A DNA stretch of 64,000 nucleotides from Welwitschia mirabilis. Taxonomy: Eukaryota; Gnetophyta; Gnetopsida; Welwitschiales. Within the stretch, counting starts at the first letter, position 1; each line of letters begins with the position of its first letter. The notes under the pieces are model-generated. The model searched no databases. It was not told the DNA's origin and saw only the letters and a list, made by a program, of their open reading frames with translations. The DNA lies in the NCBI GenBank assembly GCA_051453625.1, contig JBOZIK010000001.1:247729155-247793154 (forward strand), given 5' to 3'. Below are positions 12,150 to 23,876 of the stretch, in pieces. The translations under genes were made by a program, and so were the position numbers.

Positions 12150-12320
12150 CAAGTTACTCCCTTAATACTAGGATCCATCCAAGATTCTAAACCAAATTGG
12201 AGACTTAACTTATAAAGTAGAGTTACCATCAAAGTTTTCTTGGATTCACCTAGTATTTCAAGTCAAGTTTCTAAATCTATATCATAAGGATAGAGTGCTA
12301 GATTACATCTTAATTCGAAA
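12150..12320 (+). pseudogene. Element A: integrase C-terminal segment
   Basis: Translates to 'SKILNQIGDLTYKVELPS' followed by 'IHLVFQVKFLNLYHKD', the conserved 'GPFkIlxqIGxvAYkLeLP' and 'IHPVFHVSqLKxyhxD' motif just after the catalytic core in gypsy integrases. C1 and C2 carry the same segment on the minus strand. Confidence 0.85.
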
Positions 12321-12670
12321 CACATCTTGCTAAAATAAAATATTTCTTTTTACATCATACTAAAAGAAGTTCTAAAAATTCACTCTATAAAACTCTTTAA
12401 TAATACTATAACTAAATTTCTCATTAAATGAACCTATTTTAGTTAGAATACATGAGAGATTAAGAAGTTCATGAGACATGCCTTTTCCCATTTATTCAAT
12501 TGAAAGATAGGGTAATTGTATATTTAAAATTTTATTCTATTTTCATTTAATTAGCCTTTCATGTCAATGAATTATTATAGAAATAACAATGAATAAAATG
12601 GATAAGTAATGGATGCAAGCACAAGTGGTCATCCATTATAGGATCTTTACTTGATGATAAGTATAAAATT

Positions 12671-12683
12671 AAGGAAGGAAAAA
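12671..12683 (+). other. Element A: polypurine tract
   Basis: Thirteen purines (AAGGAAGGAAAAA) directly before the LTR start TGTAATGTT. This is where plus-strand DNA synthesis is primed. The equivalent place in C2 reads AAGGGGGAGGGAG on its sense strand. Confidence 0.85.
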
Positions 12684-13071
12684 TGTAATGTTATAAAATG
12701 ACTTTTAACTAATTAATTATTCCTAAATGTAATTAAAGCCTCATTAATAATAACTACTATTTTAATAAAAGGGTATAACACTATGATTTATAACATTATG
12801 TCCCTTCATCTTGTTTAAAAGCCTATGATATTAAGTAAGGATTAACAAAATAGATAAATAGAATTAACAACAATATTGACTAATTCCTAATGGCCCCAGT
12901 CAAGGGATTGAGTTGTAGTTTACATCTTTAACTTTGATTACTAGTTTAAGGCTAGAGAAAAATGTAGAAACTAGATTATTACTATTTAAATGAAAAAATA
13001 CTTTAATTCTACCTAATTAAGATGTTATTGATTTCCTAACTATTTAATAATTTCAAACATTACATAGGACA
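12684..13071 (+). repeat. Element A: 3' LTR (388 bp)
   Basis: Runs from TGTAATGTT, abutting the polypurine tract, to ...ATAGGACA. It aligns with the LTRs of C1 (44889-45299) and C2 (51113-51517): a 'ccccag/caaggg' block, 'actagtttaaggct' and the GGACA end are shared. TG...CA ends are kept. The RT of element H starts immediately after it. Confidence 0.78.
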
Positions 13072-13716
13072 TAGCTTATCTCTTAAGATACTTATATATT
13101 TTTAATCATTTAATTAAAGGAGTTAAAACTTTATATCTAGTACTTGATGAATGAAGAAAAGTTCAAATTTAACATACTACCATAAGGAATTCTAGTTTTA
13201 TTTTTTAAGATGAAATATAGGTAACTTATACTTTCCATTGATTATTGATAGTTAAACAATATTATAATAAAAAATTAAGTCTCTATCACCTACTTTAATG
13301 ATCTTTTTGATCAATTACATGAAGCAAAAAATTTTATCAAAATAGACTTAAAGTATAGTTAACCTCAAATTAAAATTAACAAAAAAAAAAGATATTTTAA
13401 ACATTGTTTTTAAAATGAGTAATGATCATTTCAAATTTATTGTTATGAATTTTTAACTTACTAATTTTCTTGATAAACTTATAAGCTTAATGAAGAACAT
13501 ATTTATTTCTTATTTGGATCATTTCAATATTGTTTTTATGGATGATCATTTGGTTTATTCGAAAAGTAGAAACAAACATGTTCAACATATAAATTTTTTT
13601 TAGTTACTCAAGATATATGTATTAATAGTCAAACTAAGTAAATGTAACTTTTCAAGAATTTCATCAATTTTTAGGACATGTAATATTTAAAAGGCATTAA
13701 TATTAATATAAGAAAT
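13072..13716 (+). pseudogene. Element H: reverse transcriptase, interrupted at its 3' end
   Basis: Reads in order: 'ILVLFFKMK' (PVLFxKKKDG), 'YFNDLFDQLHEAKNFIKIDL' (pxxDDLfDQLxGAkyFSKIDL), 'FKFIVMNF', 'LTNFLDKLISLMKNIFISY', 'LDHFNIVFMDDHLVYSKS' (LDqFviVFiDDILVYSkS, catalytic DD kept, around 13500-13560), then 'LSKCNFSRISS' and 'FRTCNI' (KCeF...fLGHvIS). It stops at 13716, exactly where the Athila-like LTR begins. The expected next domain is found at 23877 on the other side of that element. Confidence 0.9.
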
Positions 13717-15089
13717 TATTTCTTACTTAGTATAGCCAAACTAAAATAAACTAAGAGAGACCTAGTATAATTATTATATAAGGATAATTTAAGTAAACTT
13801 AATTATAAGTTATGCAAGATTATCAAACTTGAAACAAAAATTACAACAAAAAGAAAAAATAAAGATTTTACCTTATCTTATAAAGCACCTTCATTTTAAT
13901 GATACCCTACAATTTCTTAAAACATAACTTCTATCATTAAGTTATGATGGATTAGATTATAGTTACATAATTTCATTCACCCAATGAGTTTTGGTAAATA
14001 CAATAGTCACTTGGTCCTTTATATATATTTCATAAATATAAAAATAAGGGCTACAATACTCAAATTCCATCAAATAAAACTAACTACAACCATCTAACAT
14101 AAGGAATTTACTTAGTTATGAATAACACTTAATAATGTAGTTTTACTTAAGTATTACAAGTATGAAGATATTATTAATTTAAAACCAAAAATGAATAACT
14201 GTCATTTTTATTAAATCCAAAAATTGCATTACATCATAGGAATAAGATGAAACTCATATAAATCCCTCAAAGTAGGAGTAGAACAAGTCCACTCTCCAAA
14301 GAAGGTACTCTAAATATCGTGTCAATTGTAATACTCTAAGGATTTCTACTATGCTCTATGAACAAAAGGGCATTTCAAAATAAAAGAATAGAATGTGATA
14401 CAATGTAAAGCTATATGGGTATTCTGGCTTATAATGATAGGTCATTAGTTATAATTCTTTATCTTAAATCATTAGGTAGGGTGGATAATGTTCCACCTTA
14501 TAGTATTAGGTAAAATGTTCATCATGTAAAATAAGAAGATATTTTTGTCTAGTAGCATTTGGTGGAGGTTGTCATATAGCATTATGTGAAATGTTCCTTC
14601 TTTAGTAGTTGGTAAAGGTCATTACATTGTGTTAGGTTAAATATTCATTTTGTAGCATTCAGCAGAGGTTTTGATGTAGTTTTATGTGAAATATTTATTC
14701 TATAACATTAGGTAAAAGTTATTATGATGAGCTTAATGTGTGGCCTTTGAAGCTAGAATCCTTTACCAACCAACACTATCATCATAAGTTTATAACACCA
14801 CCATCACATACCACTGCCACATGCCTTTGAGGGGATTAGCACATGTCATTGCTTCATGTCTTCATTAACATCATTATTTATACAGAATGATGTCCATGTT
14901 TTATCATGTATTCTAAAACATAGCTAAATATTTGTAATTATGATGGAGAAAATAAAAAAATTAAGTTTTGATTTTAAAATAACAAAAAAACCATTTTTTA
15001 TGTTTGTAATAATTAAATTAACATCTTCATTTATAATAAATTGGCCTAAAACAACACTTGATATAAATATCATTTTTTATACATTAACA
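13717..15089 (-). repeat. Athila-like 3' LTR (about 1.37 kb)
   Basis: Aligns over its length with 22461-23876, for example around 14010-14320 versus 22790-23110 and 14940-15085 versus 23730-23870. In element sense it starts TGTTAATGTATAAAAAATG (plus-strand end at 15089), the same start seen in the LTRs at 35910 and 41511. Its far edge, tatttcttacttag, matches the partner LTR edge next to the primer site. A chance open frame lies at 14940-15122. Confidence 0.82.
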
Positions 15090-16499
15090 CAACCATTAAC
15101 TAGACTTTTACTATTTCCTTAGTAAAACATTATGATAAAGAATGACCAACATGAAAAGATATATAAGGAAAAACATTCAAGCATGTAAGGATGCTGAAAA
15201 TCGTTAAAGATATTTTGCTAAAATGAGATATTAAAATTAAAAATGCTTTTTTAAAAAAAAGCAAACACCATATTTCTCATCCAAAACTAAACTTTATCCT
15301 TGAATTTTTAAGATTAAAAAAATATTAATGAAATCTTGATAACATAATCTTAGAAAATATTTCTCTCAACATGCCCTTTTATTTAAAAAGAGAAAATTGC
15401 AAAGCAATGCAACTAAACTATAGTGTAGAAAAAGGAAATTATTTAATGAGGTACCATCATCTTCATATTTTAATTTAGTTTCTTCATAAAAATACTAAGT
15501 GAAAGATCAACTCATAAAAATAGCTATTCCTCATAATGATATCTCTCTTGAAATGAAGGTGAAATGGAATGGATGGTGAAAAGGAGAAATGATAATACAA
15601 AAAGAGGCTTAACCATGTAATCTATGAATAAAAGGGATAACTTATGTAAGTCCTTGATCTTAATATTATATTTTTTTAATGATTTTTAATGGATCTAAAT
15701 GTTAGATAAACATATTTTTAATCAAATAATTTGTAAAAAGTTAAGAATTAGTTGCAAACAATATGTATTAAAGTTAAAGAAAATAGAACTTTAAAGGTCT
15801 CTAATTTCATTATTTTTCCCCTCCATTTTCAATCAAATTTGCCCTTAATATTGATCATCTAGTGTTACAACATTTTCTCCCAATAAAATTAAGCATGTTA
15901 TGTTATGAAGAAATCATGATTGCATTAAAAAGAAGCATATGTATCCCTACTATAATTGATTATGTCATAAGTAGATCATTAGAGCTACATTATCAATGAG
16001 TATTCATAGCCCTAATACAATTAACTAAATTGAATTAAGTGATTAATAAAATGTGATTTTGAAGAAGAGATATTATATTTTACTTTTAATTCTTCTTTTC
16101 ACATGCATTTTATAATGTATATATAAGGGATTATTATCTCATTAATCTAATTAAGAAATATCTCATCTCCATAAATATGATTATGAAATTAATAAACATA
16201 ATATGGAGGTAGATTCCATATTTCTTAATAATTTTTTTAAAAAATGAATACCTTTGGTGAATGTAACTTTAATAGTCATATAAAAAATAATCATAACTCA
16301 TTTCTAGAAATTCTAAGGTACTAAATCATAGCCATTACCTAAAGTGATAGAAAGATCACTTATATTACATTTTATTCAAGGCTATTAAGTAGGGTTTGTA
16401 AATCTCATGAATTCATAAGTTGATAAAAGAAATGAATGATAGTATTTAATGGGATGATCGTTTACTTTACATTCTTAGTGAGTTCTATAATGCTATTTT
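15090..16499 (-). other. Athila-like element: 3' non-pol region
   Basis: Between the 3' LTR and integrase. This is where Athila elements may carry an env-like frame, but no frame or membrane segment could be supported here. Next to the LTR, on the minus strand, lies purine-rich sequence (about 15107-15122) that may be a remnant of the polypurine tract. Confidence 0.4.
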
Positions 16500-17260
16500 T
16501 ATTAGATATGAACCTTTCAACCTAGAAACTACTTTACATGGAAACAAATGTAATCATGAATTTTAAAGTAAAAATAGTTCCTCTTATTTAATTATTTTAC
16601 TAAGTATGTTTTGATCCTATAATTTTTTCATCTTTTTCTTTTTGATCTTCATATTTCTATAACCATCGTGTTTAATTTTATCTAACTCATTGATTTGGAA
16701 AGCCATTTGTTTTCTTACTGTGTTAAGATTTAAATTCATATTTTTGATTGCCTAATATGCCTCATGATTATATTTAATAGTAGATAACAAGCCTTTTCAT
16801 TAAGTAACTTAAATAGGGACATTTCTAATAATGCTTTCTAAGCTATTTAATAAGTTCACAAAATGTCATTTACCTTGTAAGATATTCTAAAGTATAATTT
16901 TTTTTCCTCTCTTGGTGACCTCAACTTGATAAGTAATTTGAGGATGATAAGCTACTATAACTTTATGAATAATCCCATATTTAATGGAAAGAATATTAAA
17001 TAGTCTATTATTGAATAGATACATTACTAATCAATACTTAAAACAATCAAATCTCATTAAAATATTTTCTTTAAAGAACCTCGCTATAGTTTGGACATTA
17101 TTATATATATAGGTCAATGCCTTTATCCATTAGTAACATAATTGATACAAATAAGTATATATTGATTTTCATTTAAAAAAGGGTATGGACCTTCAAAGTT
17201 GATATCCTTAAATACCAAAAAAATTAAAATCAAGAATGGGATTTAAAGGAATCATATATT
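16500..17260 (-). pseudogene. Athila-like integrase remnant
   Basis: Minus-strand reading from about 17210 gives 'VFKDINFEGPYPFLNENQYI' then 'LICINYVTNG' (VWGIDFMGPFPxSxGNxYILVAVDYVSKWVEA), the start of the DDE core. It continues with 'IKYGIIHKVIVAYHPQITYQ' and 'VEVTKR' (SKYGVtHrVatpYHPQTsGQVEVsNR), the region of the catalytic Glu. Several stops and frame changes. Confidence 0.85.
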
Positions 17261-18250
17261 TTCATCTAAGGCTATAAAAGTATTTAGTTATTTTCACATG
17301 TTTTTTTAATAGAAACAAGAATCCTTAAAAATGGATGTCCAATAAAAACCATATTGAAAACTTTTCATGATGGATTTATTAGCAAATAAGGCCCAAAATA
17401 GGCCTCCATGTGGAAATGCTTAGGAATGTCATGAATTTCTAATTGAGAAATACATTTACAAGTAAGTTAGTATTAGTAATATTTAAAAAATTGAGCACCA
17501 TTCCAAAAGAGATATTTAACCTATCTTAAACTTTTATTATTATCATTAAAGGTTTAACATGAGGGAATAATATTTGAAACTAAATAATTTAGGATGTGAA
17601 AAGGAAAGGTATTCCTATAATACAAAAAAGGTATTTATTATGAAAAGTATCATCAATGGTAAGGTATTTATTCAACTTATCCTAAGTTATGCATAAAAGA
17701 TAATAAGTAACCAGATTGTCAAAATCCTTTTTATCCTTGATTTCTAAGTTAATTCCTATAAGAGTAGGATCCATTTTATTCATTTAGGTTTGAAATTTTT
17801 TTTAGCAAAAGTACTTAAGAGTTAAGTGATTTGTGTAGATCATTACTTATAACTAAGAATACATTGGATAAATTATTCTAAGGTAAAGACTATGATAAGA
17901 AGATCTTTTTTGATAATAGTCTAGCTTAGCTAAATGTCACTTTAAAGGTTTTACTTAGTAGATTAAAGTTAGTTTTTTATGTACTCTTTATCATTACATA
18001 ATAATAATGGCATAATCACTAGCATCATACATTATTTTAAAGTGTAACTTCCAATTAAGTGGTTGAATAGTAGTTGCGGTGGCAATGTTTTATTTTGAGA
18101 TTCTAAAATATTTCTGAAACTTACGGGTCTAGTTAAAAGAGGCATCTTTACTCAAGAGGTCATAAAATAATTATGAAATTTGCCTAAGGTCTTTAATAAA
18201 CCTTTTATAATATCCTTCATGTTCTAAAAGGATCTAATATCTATCTTCTT
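17261..18250 (-). pseudogene. Athila-like RNase H / integrase N-terminal region, decayed
   Basis: Lies between integrase core and RT. No single motif was good enough to place catalytic residues; assignment is by position in an otherwise ordered pol. Confidence 0.45.
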
Positions 18251-18930
18251 TTATAGATTAGGTAACTGTGTAATTTATAAAACTTTTATAGGATAAAAAA
18301 GAATTCATTGTTAAGAAATAATGTGTTGTAAAACTATGCTCTTATTGATCATTAAATAACATTTCTCCTAATTTAACATAAACTGTTTTTAAATGAACTA
18401 AGGATAAGTTCCATGTTATAAATACAATGAATAAAAGATCTAATAAACAAATAATTCATTCATAAAAAGTTTTACATATGAACCTAATCAATTAGAAAAA
18501 ATTCCAAGCCTACATTCTTGAAATATGATAGGGGCATCACATAAAAGAAATGGCATTTATTTATAGGTGAAGGTTCCATATGAGTAGGTAAAAGCAATTT
18601 TATCCTAATTCTTAAGAGTTATTTCTATTTGGTTGTACCTTGAATATCCATCTAAAAAATAGTAAACATGGTATTTGATAATTTATTTTAAGATTTAATC
18701 AGAAAATAAAATAGGGAAATGATCCTTTCTTGAAAAAATGTTGAGTTTTTTATAATTTATGTAGATTTTCCATTTAATTGTAGGCCTAGTGGGGATAAGT
18801 TTATTATGCTCATTTAGTAGTAGGGTAATTCTATATTTCTTCAATACTATTTGGGTGGAACTTGCTCACTTACTATATAAGATTATATAGATGATTCCAT
18901 TGGTTAAAATTTTAATGACTTCGTTTTTCT
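18251..18930 (-). pseudogene. Athila-like reverse transcriptase remnant
   Basis: From about 18920 leftwards the minus strand reads 'EVIKILTNGIIYIILYS' (EVlKLLdaGIIYPISDS), 'NEHNKLIPTRPTIKWKIYIN' (NExNELIPTRtvTGWRvCIDYRKLN), 'RKDHFPILF', 'YYFLDGYSRYNQIEI', 'FTYSYGTFTYK' and 'MPFLLCDAPIIFQ' (MPFGLCNAPATFQ). The 'NELIPTR' insertion and 'FGLCNAPATFQ' are diagnostic of the Athila lineage. The YMDDF box is no longer readable. Confidence 0.93.
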
Positions 18931-19289
18931 CTTATTCATTCAAGAGTGAGTTGATTATACATTAGGCTCTAATGGATGATTTAGTATTTTCTTTAAATTA
19001 GATGCGATACATATAAATGTTAATGTAAATGCATCTAATATGATAGGGTTTATCTAATGGATTATTTATGTTTCATAAAGAGTTTTAGCAATTCAATTTC
19101 TTTGAATGAAGATAAACAAGAATTAATTACTACTAGAAATGTAGAGTCATGACTTAAAAAGGTATATAATCTTAATTAGGGATTCATCATACATGATGGT
19201 ATAAGTTTCTTATTCCTTAGCTAGAACTGAGACATAGCCATTATAAAGGTAAGTAAAAAGTTCTTGATGATTGATAAGGCCTTTCATTT

Positions 19290-19700
19290 TATCCACATGT
19301 TATATTTTGTCATCACTAGAAGGTAGTTTCATGGCATTAAAACATTTAATTCTATTATGATGTTGATAAAATATATTTTCATTAGACCATTGTTATAATT
19401 AATCAATGCATTAGAGGTTACTAGGAAAGGTCTTCCTAAGATGATAAGGACTAACTAGTTAGTCATGTTCTCCATTTACAAAATCATGAAGTTACTTGGA
19501 AAATAATAGTTAATTACAATCAAAATCACATCTTCAATTACTCCTAATGAGGTTCTTAAGGAACTATTATCAAGTTAAAGTTAAATATTAGTATTTTTGA
19601 GTCCTTTCAAGTGTAATTCTTTGTAAATGTCATAAAGAAGTAGATTCATACTAGTTCCTAAGTCTAAGAATACTTGGTTAAGATGTTTGTTTTTACTTAT
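19290..19700 (-). pseudogene. Athila-like aspartic protease remnant
   Basis: Minus-strand translation from 19690 gives 'VFLDLGTSMNLLLYDIYKEL' (alcDLGASvNLmPlSvyxkL; here D-L-G as in Athila), then 'GVIEDVILIVINYYFPSNF', 'LVLIILGRPFLVTSNALINY' and 'IIIELNVL' (iILGRPFLaTanAlIdv ... iElNvf). These are nearly residue-for-residue Athila motifs. Confidence 0.92.
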
Positions 19701-20299
19701 GGTGATTTTAATATAATTAAGCATCTTGTATCTAGGACTAAACTGGTTTTAAAGGATTACACTAGTTTATTCACCAAAAAGGCTTTACTTTTAACATTCA
19801 TTTGCCTTTTTACCATACAAATGTCTGTGAATAACTTTGTATAAGAACTAACTTAATTACTTCAAGAGAGGTATTTTTGTTTTGACTTCTTTAAATATTT
19901 CTAATGCCTTTAATTATTTTCTTCATAATGTTTTCCATTTTAAATTGTTAATGAAGGGTATAGGTTCTTTATGAGTGGGTAATGGTATCTCTAATTTCTC
20001 TACTACTATGTCCTTTTATTTTATTTTTTTTGGATGTTGCTTCCTCTTTATTTTTATTTTACTTAAATTAATTATTTAACTCTTTTCCATTTCTAATATG
20101 AATAACCTTGGTTTTATCAATTAGGTAGGATCTAATCCTTTCATGAATCTAACTTATTGTGGATTTCACTATAAGCTCATGGGAAGTTTACCAAGTTCTT
20201 TTTAATTAAAAAAAGAAATAAGTTTGGTTGTGATCTACTGAAGTCTATTAAGGGAGTAATTGTGTTATTAGATGATATGTTCTAGATTACTCAAGGAGG

Positions 20300-21360
20300 A
20301 GGAAATTTTCTTAAGAGCTTATTCATAATTATGGATAATTTGGATTAGGATTTCAATTATTTTCTAATGATTTCTTAAATAGAGTAGATGATAAGGGTTG
20401 TTGATTGTTCAATGAGAAGGGATGATAGGATGATGATGAAAAAAGATTTTTAATTGACTATTATTATTTTAATTGTATGAGTTATCTTATTTATAAGAAA
20501 AATTGGGATAGTTTCTCACTTGGAGGTATAGGTATCTAAACACATAGGATGTTGCTACTTTTTCTAATGGTGTCCTACTATATTGACTTGTTTATTTAGT
20601 ATATTTTCAAATAAGGTTATGAAGGTATATTTAGCTCTCTTGTATAACTCTATGTAGTAGATTAAGCACTCAAGTCTAGAGGTTAAAGGTTTAGGTAAAG
20701 TAGAAATGATATCTAATCTTCTTATTAACTCCTATATTCTATTATTGATTTCAAAATTTGTATGTACCTTAAACACACTTCTAGGCCTAACATAATGTTG
20801 GGATTTGGATAATTCACTTAGTATTTTCTAGTTTCTAGAGGTTTTGGCTATAGTTTCAAGATAATCCCAAACTTCTTCTAGTGTAATACTTAAGATGCTA
20901 CCTTTACTCATCATCTCAACTAATTATTTATTGTTCATTAATAATATTTGATAAAAGAAACTAATTTATTTACTTGGCTTGGATACCTGATGGAGGAATT
21001 TTTTAAGTAAGTTTTTAAACCTTAGTAAGGCTTGTGTAAAGGTCTAATGATCTTTCTATTGATATTTCATGATCTTCCATCTTAAATCATTACTCTTATG
21101 ATTTAAAAAGAATTTTCAAATACAATATTTTTTAGATCATTCTAAGTTATAATGGATAGAGGCTTAATGGTATATATCCAAGCTTTAGCTTTTGTTTTTT
21201 TAAGTAAGAATAGGAAATAAGTGAATCTAAGGGTGTTATAGATGCTAAAGTATCAAGGTATGAAAAATAGTACATACTTAAATTCCTTAAGATATAGGTT
21301 AAAGTTCTTAAATTTTAGGTCATAAAAATGTAAAAGTAACTATGTGATAGATGAGTTAAA
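20300..21360 (-). pseudogene. Athila-like gag remnant
   Basis: The minus strand around 21060-20830 reads 'FTQALLRFKNLLKKFLHQVS' (lyeaWeRFKdLLRkCPhHg) and, after stops, 'LVEMMSKGSILSITLEEVWD' and 'YLETIAKTSRNW' (mIDaaagGtlmxKTpeEAyeLLEeMAsNnyqW). This is the diagnostic Athila/Tat Gag core. Upstream, in element sense, coding signal is lost before the (GA)n tract at 21848. Confidence 0.85.
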
Positions 21361-21845
21361 CTCTAGACTATGTATTATTATTAGTTGTACTATATACAAA
21401 AGGGTACCTAAGCATTGAGCATATAAATAATTATAAATAATTTACTAAGGGAGTTGTTATTGGATTTATTTTGTGATGTGTTTTGGTTAATGTTTCAAGT
21501 TACTTATTAAATAAGATAGTAGACATGTAAATTATCTAAAATATTCTTCTTTGGACATGGTATGTTGTGATTGAATAGGTACTAAATCTAGATTATGCAT
21601 TTGGGTTTGGATGTTGGGATGTGAAATATTCTTCTTCTTGGGTGTTAGTAATGAGATTGATTTCTAGATAAAATTCTTTACTCTTCATTACTACTAAATT
21701 TAGTGTTCAAAATTTGATTGGAAGGTGTTCTAATTAGGGAACATAGTTCATCTCAGATCCATTATATAAGACTTAAATGATAAATAGTTTTCTAAGGATT
21801 CATAAAAGTCTAAAGTAAAGTTTTAAAGTTACAATGTCAAAAAAA

Positions 21846-21847
<2 letters not shown>

Positions 21848-21887
<40 letters not shown>
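21848..21887. repeat. (GA)n microsatellite
   Basis: About 20 uninterrupted GA units between gag and the 5' LTR of the Athila-like element. Its lack of interruptions contrasts with the decayed surroundings and suggests recent expansion. Confidence 0.97.
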
Positions 21888-21890
<3 letters not shown>

Positions 21891-22437
21891 ATAAGATTTT
21901 CACTAAACATTTTGGATTGTAGGATTACAAAAAAATTAATAGAAATCAAAATAACAACATACTTGAAATAAAAACCTAAAGAAAATAAATTCTAAGTTTG
22001 TATTTTATTTTTAGATATTTTAACAAAAAATATAGAATTCAATAGAAATATAAATTTAAATACTAAAATAAAATTTTTAGAAGATGAAAAATATAAAAGA
22101 AATACATTTTATTTTATTTTTTTTGCATTGTTTTGATTGCAATCTACAAAAAAATCATTAGACTAGTAATATAAAATATCTAATATGAAAAAATATTATT
22201 TAAGTTAAAGTGAAAAAATAAACAAAAAATTTGAATTAAAGTAGTTAAAATATCATTCAAAATGGACTACTATCTATCATTGAAAAGAAAATAAAATAAA
22301 AGAACACTCAAAAGTAAGGAGGACTAATTTGGATTCACTAAAAGGAACTAATACCAAACACTAAAATAATTAAAAATTAGACTAAAATTTGTAAGAAATT
22401 AAAATTATGCTCCTATTGAGAAGCTACCTTGCCATTG

Positions 22438-22455
22438 TACCTAGCAATGACATTA
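22438..22455 (-). other. Primer-binding site, tRNA-Asp type
   Basis: The plus strand reads TACCTAGCAATGACATTA. Compared with the reverse complement of the tRNA-Asp site (TCCCCGGCAACGGCGCCA), 10 bases match. Seven of the eight differences are C-to-T or G-to-A. Five bases separate it from the LTR edge at 22461. It fixes the right-hand repeat as 5' LTR and fits the Athila assignment. Confidence 0.8.
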
Positions 22456-22460
22456 AAATC

Positions 22461-23876
22461 TATTTCTTAATTAGTATAGGTAAATAGAAATAGACTAAGT
22501 AAGAACTAGTATTATCCTTTTATAGTGATAATTAAGGTAAATTTAATTAAAACTTATATAATATTATTAAACATGAAATAAAAATTCTAGTAAAAAGGAA
22601 AAATAAAGAGTTAAGGATTATGATGAGCGTTAATTAAAAAGGTAGAAAATTAATAAATCTATAAAGTTCTAATTTACCTTGTCCAATAGACATCTTTATT
22701 TCAATGACATCCTGCAATTTTCAAAAGAATAACTCAAATTATAAAATCATGATTTCTAGGATTATGATAACATAATTTCATTCATCAAATAGGTGTGGGT
22801 AAACTCAATAATCACTTGGTTCTTTATAGCCCTTTCATAAGTGTGGAACATAAGAACTCTAATACTCAAATTCCATCAAATGAAAGTAACTATAACCATC
22901 TAACATAAGGAATTTACTTAGTTATCAATAGTACTTAATATGTAGTTCTATTTAAGTATTAAAAGCACCAAACTATGACTACCCTTTTTATTAAATCATG
23001 AACATACATTACATCAAAGGAAAAAGATGAAACTAGTATAGAATCCTCAAAGTATCCTTGAAACAAGTTTTTTTTCCTCTCAAGGAAGTACTTAGAACAT
23101 AATATTAACTTTAACACTCCAAGGATTTCTAGTATACTTGTCAAATTAAAGGATATTTAAAAATTAAGGCGTAAGGCACTTTCATTAGTGAGTATGCAGT
23201 AGAGTTACTAAGATTCTTTATCTTATAGGAGTAGATGGTCAGTTACAATTATTTATCTTTAAGTATTAGTTAGGGTATATAAGATTTTATCTTGCACCAT
23301 TAGGTAGACTTTTCATAAGGTAGTATTAAATGGAATCTTCTTCCTATAGTATTTAATGGAATTTAACATGTACCATTATATGGAATCTTCATCTTATATC
23401 ATTTACTTAAGGATATAATATAGCATTTGGTAGAATATTTATCCTATAGAGTTTGTTTGATGTTGTTATGTAGCATTAGATAGAATCTTTGTTTTATAGC
23501 ATGTGGTGGAGGTTATCATAATGAACTTAGTATGTGGATTTTCAAGCTAGATTCCTCTACCAACTATTACTCTTATCTCATGTTTGTAATACCACCTCTA
23601 AACGCCACTACCACATGTGTTGCAATGTTACTACCATGTGCAACTACCTTATTTCTCCATTTCCATTATAGGTTTGAGTGGAATTGTATTTATCTTTTAT
23701 GATGTATTCCAAAATATGGCTAAAGATCTAATTGTCATGGTGAAAAGGTTAAAATTTATTTTGATTTTAAAAATAATAGAATACATATTTTATTATTTAA
23801 ATAATAAGTTAATATCTTGATTTATAATAAATTAGCCTAAAACACATGATATAAATGTCATTTTTTACATAGTATA
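22461..23876 (-). repeat. Athila-like 5' LTR (about 1.42 kb)
   Basis: Partner of 13717-15089. It begins tatttcttaattag next to the primer site and ends with a decayed form of the TGTTAATGTATAAAA start (on the minus strand) near 23876. Landmarks shared with the partner include the 'cacttggt' block near 22810 and the 'aagcta/gattcctctaccaac' block near 23550. Open frames inside it (22959-23144, 23617-23820) have no partner in the other LTR and are chance. Confidence 0.85.

Larger units (their letters stand above)
7946..13071 (+). mobile_element. Element A: 5'-truncated Ty3/gypsy retrotransposon
   Basis: Plus-strand element in canonical gypsy order: leader minisatellite, gag, zinc knuckle, protease, RT, integrase, polypurine tract, 3' LTR. 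Its LTR start (TGTAATGTT) and polypurine tract match those of C1 and C2, so the three are one family. No 5' LTR could be found between the protease of H (ends about 7945) and the minisatellite, so the 5' end is lost. It lies between the protease and RT pieces of H, as expected if it had inserted there. All frames carry many stops. Internal domains are listed separately. Confidence 0.75.
13717..23876 (-). mobile_element. Complete but decayed Athila-like Ty3/gypsy element, nested in H
   Basis: Two similar LTRs (13717-15089 and 22461-23876) flank a 7.4-kb interior whose minus strand carries, in order, a primer-binding site for tRNA-Asp, gag, protease, RT and integrase. RT and protease motifs are of the Athila/Tat type, and the tRNA-Asp site agrees with this. 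Insertion into the RT/RNase H junction of element H is shown by the split reading of H. No clear 5-bp target duplication survives. Every coding domain has stops, so the element cannot be autonomous. Confidence 0.9.

Noticed and set aside
23617-23820. Possible small protein gene (67 codons, plus)
   Set aside because: Lies within the Athila-like 5' LTR, is not open in the partner LTR and has no recognisable similarity.
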